This document shows, one piece after another, positions 30,794 to 33,976 of a DNA stretch of 33,976 nucleotides. The DNA is from Chloroflexota bacterium. GTDB lineage: Bacteria > Chloroflexota > Limnocylindria > Limnocylindrales > CSP1-4. Within the stretch, counting starts at the first letter, position 1, and every line of letters starts with the position of its first letter. A program made the position numbers and the translations under genes. The stretch covers positions 1-33,976 of the forward strand of contig JAJYJO010000020.1 in assembly GCA_021789435.1 (NCBI GenBank), in the 5' to 3' direction. A model generated the notes under the pieces. The model was not told the origin of the DNA. It ran no database searches and worked only from the letters and a program-made list of their open reading frames with translations.

Positions 30794-33700
30794 TCAGGAA
30801 TCGCGCGGCTCCACGAGCCACGTTGCCGCCCGGACCGCCGGCCAGTCGGCCAGCAGCGATCCCGCCAGGGCGCTCCCCTCGTCGGCGTGTTCGGCGATCA
30901 GGAGTCGCAGCTGCTCCTCCAGCTCCGCGCCGTCCGGCCGAGTCGCTACCGCGTCGGGCAGGCGGCGCGCTTCCACGCTCGGGGCGTGGATCCGCTGCGG
31001 GACGAGACCGACCGGGTCGTAGAGGAGGGCGCGGCCCCCGGTCATACCCGCCCCGAAGTTGCGGCCGACCGGGCCCAGCACCACGACCGTGCCGGCCGTC
31101 ATGTACTCGCAGCCGTGGGCGCCCACGCCCTCCACGACCGCGACCGCCCCGCTGTTGCGGACCGCGAAGCGCATGCCGGCCCGGCCCACCAGGTAGAGGC
31201 GGCCGCCGGTCGCGCCGTAGAGGCAGGTGTTGCCCGCCACGGCCTGGGCCGCGGCGACGAACCGGGCCCGGCGCGGCGGCCGCACCACGACGGTCCCGCC
31301 GGAGAGGCCCTTGGCCACGTAGTCGTTGGCCACCCCCTCGACCGTGACCCGCAGGCCGGCCGCCAGGAAGGCACCCAGGCTCTGCCCCGCGGCGCCGGCG
31401 AGGCGCAGCTCGACCACCTCCCGACCGCTCCCCTCCCCCGGGTCGGGCAGGCGGCCGCCGCCCGCCGGCTCCAGGCCGGCGCGCTGCCGCGCGAGCTCGC
31501 CGGAAAGCCGCGCCCCGACGGCGCGCTCGGCCGGGGTCACGTCGGCGGCGAGCACCGTCGTCTCGCCCGGGACCGCCTCGGCCAGCGCCCGGGCCGCCAG
31601 TCGCTCGTCGAGAACCGAGGCGCGCGGCGGCCGGGCGAGGCGGCCGCGGGTCCTGGGCGAGCGGCCGCGACGGTCCGCCGGCACCACCCACGGCGGAGCC
31701 CCGACGAGCGCCTCCAGCGCCAGGGAGTCCCCGGCAATCGCCAGCCGGTCCGCCCGTCCGATCGCCGCCTCCAGGCGCGGGAAGCCCAGCCGCGCCAGCT
31801 CGCGCCGGACGTCCTCGGCCAGGGCCAGGAAGAAGCCGACCACCGCCTCCGGGGTCCCCGTGAACCTGGCCCGCAACTCGGGACGCTGGGTGGCGATGCC
31901 GGTCGGGCAGGTGTCCAGGTGACACTGGCGGGCCATGTCGCAGCCGAGGGCGACCAGGGCGCTCGTTCCGAAGCCGAACTCCTCGGCGCCCAGGAGGGCC
32001 GCGGTCACGATGTCCCGACCGGTCTGCAGGCCGCCGTCGACCCGCAGCGCGACGCGATCGCGGAGCCCCTGGCGGATCAGGACCTGGTGCGCCTCGGCCA
32101 GGCCCAGCTCCCAGGGCAGGCCGACATGCTTGATCGAGGAGAGCGGGCTGGCACCCGTGCCGCCGGCGTGGCCGCTGATCAGGACGTAGTCGGCATGGGC
32201 CTTGGCGACTCCCGCCGCGATCGTTCCGACGCCGGCGCCGGCGACGAGCTTCACGCCGATCCGCGCCCGCGGATTGACCGCCCGCAGGTCGGCGATCAGT
32301 TCGGCCAGGTCCTCGATCGAGTAGATGTCGTGGTGCGGCGGCGGGCTGATCATGGTGGCGCCCGGCCGGCCGCGCCGGAGGGCGGCGATGAAGGCGGTGG
32401 CCTTGGCCCCCGGCAGGTGGCCGCCTTCGCCCGGCTTCGACCCCTGGGCCATCTTGATCTCGAGCTGCTCGGCCCGCGCCAGGTAGCCGACCGTCACCCC
32501 GAAGCGTGCGGAGGCGACCTGCTTGATGGCCGACTCGCGCATCTCGCCCGCGCCGTCCGGTTCGTACCAGGCCGGGTCCTCGCCTCCCTCGCCGGTGTTG
32601 GAGGCGCCGCCGAGCCGGCGCATGCCGATGGCCAGCGCCTGGTGCGCCTCCGGGCTGAGCGAACCCAGGCTCATCGCAGAGGAGACGAACCGGGCGGCGA
32701 TGGCGTCGGCCGCCTCGACCCGGCCGAGGGGCAGCGGCCGGCGGGCGGGTCGCAGCCGGAGGAGGTCGCGCACCAGGGCCGGCTCGTCGCGGACCAGGGC
32801 CGCCCGGTACCGCGCCAGCTCGGCGTCGAGCGACGCGTTGACCTCCGCCCGGGCGAGCTCGGTGCCGGGCCCGACGCCGGCCACGCGGTGAGCGGCCAGC
32901 GACTGCATCGCCCGGACGACGGCAGGAGCGAAGGCGTGCAGCTCCCCGTCGGACCGGAAGCGGGCGAGGCCCGGGTCGACCAGGCCGGGGGCGGCGGGCG
33001 ATCCGTAGGCCGCCGCGTGGCGCGCCGCGATCTCCGCCCCCAGGCGGTCCGGGCCGGCGGCGCCGGGGAGGCAGGGCGCGGCCGGGAAGCAGCGCCGGGC
33101 CAGGTCGTCGGTCAGGCCGATCACCTCGAAGAGTCCCGCGCCTCGATAGCTGGCCAGGCTGCTGATCCCCATCCGCGCCAGCACCTTGCGCAGGCCATGC
33201 TCCAGCGCCGCGAACAGGTTGGCCGTCGCCTGCTCCGCCGTCAGTTCCGGGGCCCGGTGAGAGCCCGCCTGCTCGGCCGCCAGTTCCAGGGCCAGCCAGG
33301 GGTCGACCGCGCCCGCGCCGGCCGCCAGGAGCATCGCCACGCCGTGGACGTCGAGTGCTTCGCCCGTCTGGACAGCGACGTCCGTCCGGGCGCGCAGCCC
33401 GCGCCCGACGAGGGCCGCGTGGACGGCGCCGACGGCCAGCACGGCCGGCACCGGCAGGCGATCCGGCCCGGCCGCCCGGTCCGAGACCAGCAGGAGGTCC
33501 GTCCGGCCGCCGCGGGCCGCGGCCACGGCCGCGCGTTCGAGGCGATCGAGCGCCGGCGCCAGGCCGGAAGCGCCCTCGGCACACGGCCAGGTGGCGTCGA
33601 GCCGGCGGGTCCGCGGTGCCGGCGGGGCACCCCGGCGGGCGGCCAGCGCCCGCCAGGCCTGCCCGTCGAGGAGCGGGCCCGGCAGCCGCGCCAGGCGCGC

Positions 33701-33976
33701 CCGCGGGCCGCGGCCGGGAGCGTCGAGCAGACGGCTCCGGCGCCCCAGGCTGGTCGCCAGGCTCATGACGATGGCCTCGCGCTCCGGATCGATGGCGGGG
33801 TTCGTCACCTGGGCGAACGACTGGCGGAGGTAATCGGCGGCCGGCCGCGGGCGGCGGCCCAGCACCGCCGGCGGCGTGTCGTCCCCCATGCTCCAGGTCG
33901 GCTCGCGGCCGGTCATCGCCATCGTCCGCAGCTGCAGGCGCAGCTGCTCGGCGTCGAGCCCCAGCAGGACCCGCCG
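30794..33976 (-). CDS. gltB: Glutamate synthase large subunit, C-terminal about 1060 residues (5' end outside window)
   Basis: The frame is open to the window edge and enters at RRVLLGLDAEQLRLQLRTM, inside the central part of the protein. The missing N-terminus should carry the glutamine amidotransferase domain. GltB makes two glutamates from glutamine and 2-oxoglutarate. Visible are SMGDDTPPAVL and NPAIDPERE (central domain), the FMN barrel with GGHLPGAKATAFI, GHAGGTGASPLSSIKHVGLP and GGLQTGRDIVTAALLGAEEF, and the 3Fe-4S cysteines in CDMARQCHLDTCPTGIATQ. The glutamate-synthase C-terminal beta-helix has repeated GxxGG turns (VAKGLSGGTVVV, YMTAGTVVVLGPVG). The small subunit gltD is not seen downstream. 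Confidence 0.96.
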   Translation of the reverse strand, partial: RRVLLGLDAEQLRLQLRTMAMTGREPTWSMGDDTPPAVLGRRPRPAADYLRQSFAQVTNPAIDPEREAIVMSLATSLGRRSRLLDAPGRGPRARLARLPGPLLDGQAWRALAARRGAPPAPRTRRLDATWPCAEGASGLAPALDRLERAAVAAARGGRTDLLLVSDRAAGPDRLPVPAVLAVGAVHAALVGRGLRARTDVAVQTGEALDVHGVAMLLAAGAGAVDPWLALELAAEQAGSHRAPELTAEQATANLFAALEHGLRKVLARMGISSLASYRGAGLFEVIGLTDDLARRCFPAAPCLPGAAGPDRLGAEIAARHAAAYGSPAAPGLVDPGLARFRSDGELHAFAPAVVRAMQSLAAHRVAGVGPGTELARAEVNASLDAELARYRAALVRDEPALVRDLLRLRPARRPLPLGRVEAADAIAARFVSSAMSLGSLSPEAHQALAIGMRRLGGASNTGEGGEDPAWYEPDGAGEMRESAIKQVASARFGVTVGYLARAEQLEIKMAQGSKPGEGGHLPGAKATAFIAALRRGRPGATMISPPPHHDIYSIEDLAELIADLRAVNPRARIGVKLVAGAGVGTIAAGVAKAHADYVLISGHAGGTGASPLSSIKHVGLPWELGLAEAHQVLIRQGLRDRVALRVDGGLQTGRDIVTAALLGAEEFGFGTSALVALGCDMARQCHLDTCPTGIATQRPELRARFTGTPEAVVGFFLALAEDVRRELARLGFPRLEAAIGRADRLAIAGDSLALEALVGAPPWVVPADRRGRSPRTRGRLARPPRASVLDERLAARALAEAVPGETTVLAADVTPAERAVGARLSGELARQRAGLEPAGGGRLPDPGEGSGREVVELRLAGAAGQSLGAFLAAGLRVTVEGVANDYVAKGLSGGTVVVRPPRRARFVAAAQAVAGNTCLYGATGGRLYLVGRAGMRFAVRNSGAVAVVEGVGAHGCEYMTAGTVVVLGPVGRNFGAGMTGGRALLYDPVGLVPQRIHAPSVEARRLPDAVATRPDGAELEEQLRLLIAEHADEGSALAGSLLADWPAVRAATWLVEPRDS

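Noticed and set aside
30378-33584. A 1068-residue minus-strand frame overlapping gltB
   Set aside because: Arg/Gly/Pro-rich shadow of gltB; all Fe-S and FMN motifs lie in the other frame.
1-33976. Search by eye for tRNA, rRNA, transposase, integrase and phage genes
   Set aside because: I saw no T-loop/anticodon arrangement, no transposase or integrase motif and no target-site duplication.

Overview
The window is about 34 kb of very GC-rich bacterial DNA. Nearly every coding frame uses G or C in the third codon position, and long spurious open frames appear on the opposite strands. There is no ribosomal RNA, no tRNA I can recognise, no CRISPR array and no intact mobile element. The gene set is free-standing CofD/CofC/CofE for coenzyme F420 together with F420-type oxidoreductases, a homodimeric pyruvate dehydrogenase E1, a PE-LIG-POL LigD, ArgR-controlled arginine genes and OmpR-type two-component systems. 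This best fits a Chloroflexota lineage such as the Ellin6529/Limnocylindria group. A deep actinobacterial relative is the main alternative. The assignment is inference from gene content; no marker gene is present.

Layout. 1-619: 3' end of a sensor histidine kinase. 620-1241: spacer with a possible decayed minus-strand gene. 1242-3983: ligD. 7122-4032 (minus): a DUF2255-type protein followed by aceE. 7509-8318: OmpR/KdpE-type response regulator. 8319-8905: gene-free stretch with tandem repeats, two perfect hairpins, an 11-bp-spaced direct repeat and a possible minus-strand small RNA. 9352-8906 (minus): degenerate HAD-like protein. 9599-11651: nicotinamidase, SRPBCC protein and 5'-3' exonuclease (the last with no ordinary start codon). 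13060-11677 (minus): zinc-ribbon membrane protein and inositol-monophosphatase family enzyme. 13383 to about 13690: a probable frameshifted small gene. 14945-13710 (minus): a DoxX-Tat signal-Rieske fusion.

15119-20714 is an F420 block: a PPOX-type F420-binding protein, cofD, cofC, cofE, a membrane GT39-like glycosyltransferase joined to cofE by a one-base overlap, and an LLM-class F420-dependent oxidoreductase. 20833-22622 holds thioredoxin reductase and an OsmC-family protein. 22946-30613 is a tightly packed run of argC, argJ, argB, argR and argG, then a small cysteine-rich protein and a GAF histidine kinase/response regulator pair. A tandem ARG box covers both the -35 and the -10 of argC, so the embedded ArgR very probably represses its own operon. 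30794-33976 (minus) is the C-terminal two thirds of glutamate synthase large subunit, cut by the window edge.

A recurring theme is a TAnnnT -10-like hexamer close to start codons. In several genes it lies 6-9 nt from the start codon, which implies leaderless mRNAs and helps choose starts (DUF2255 gene, inositol monophosphatase, PPOX protein, cofC, ligD, argC).
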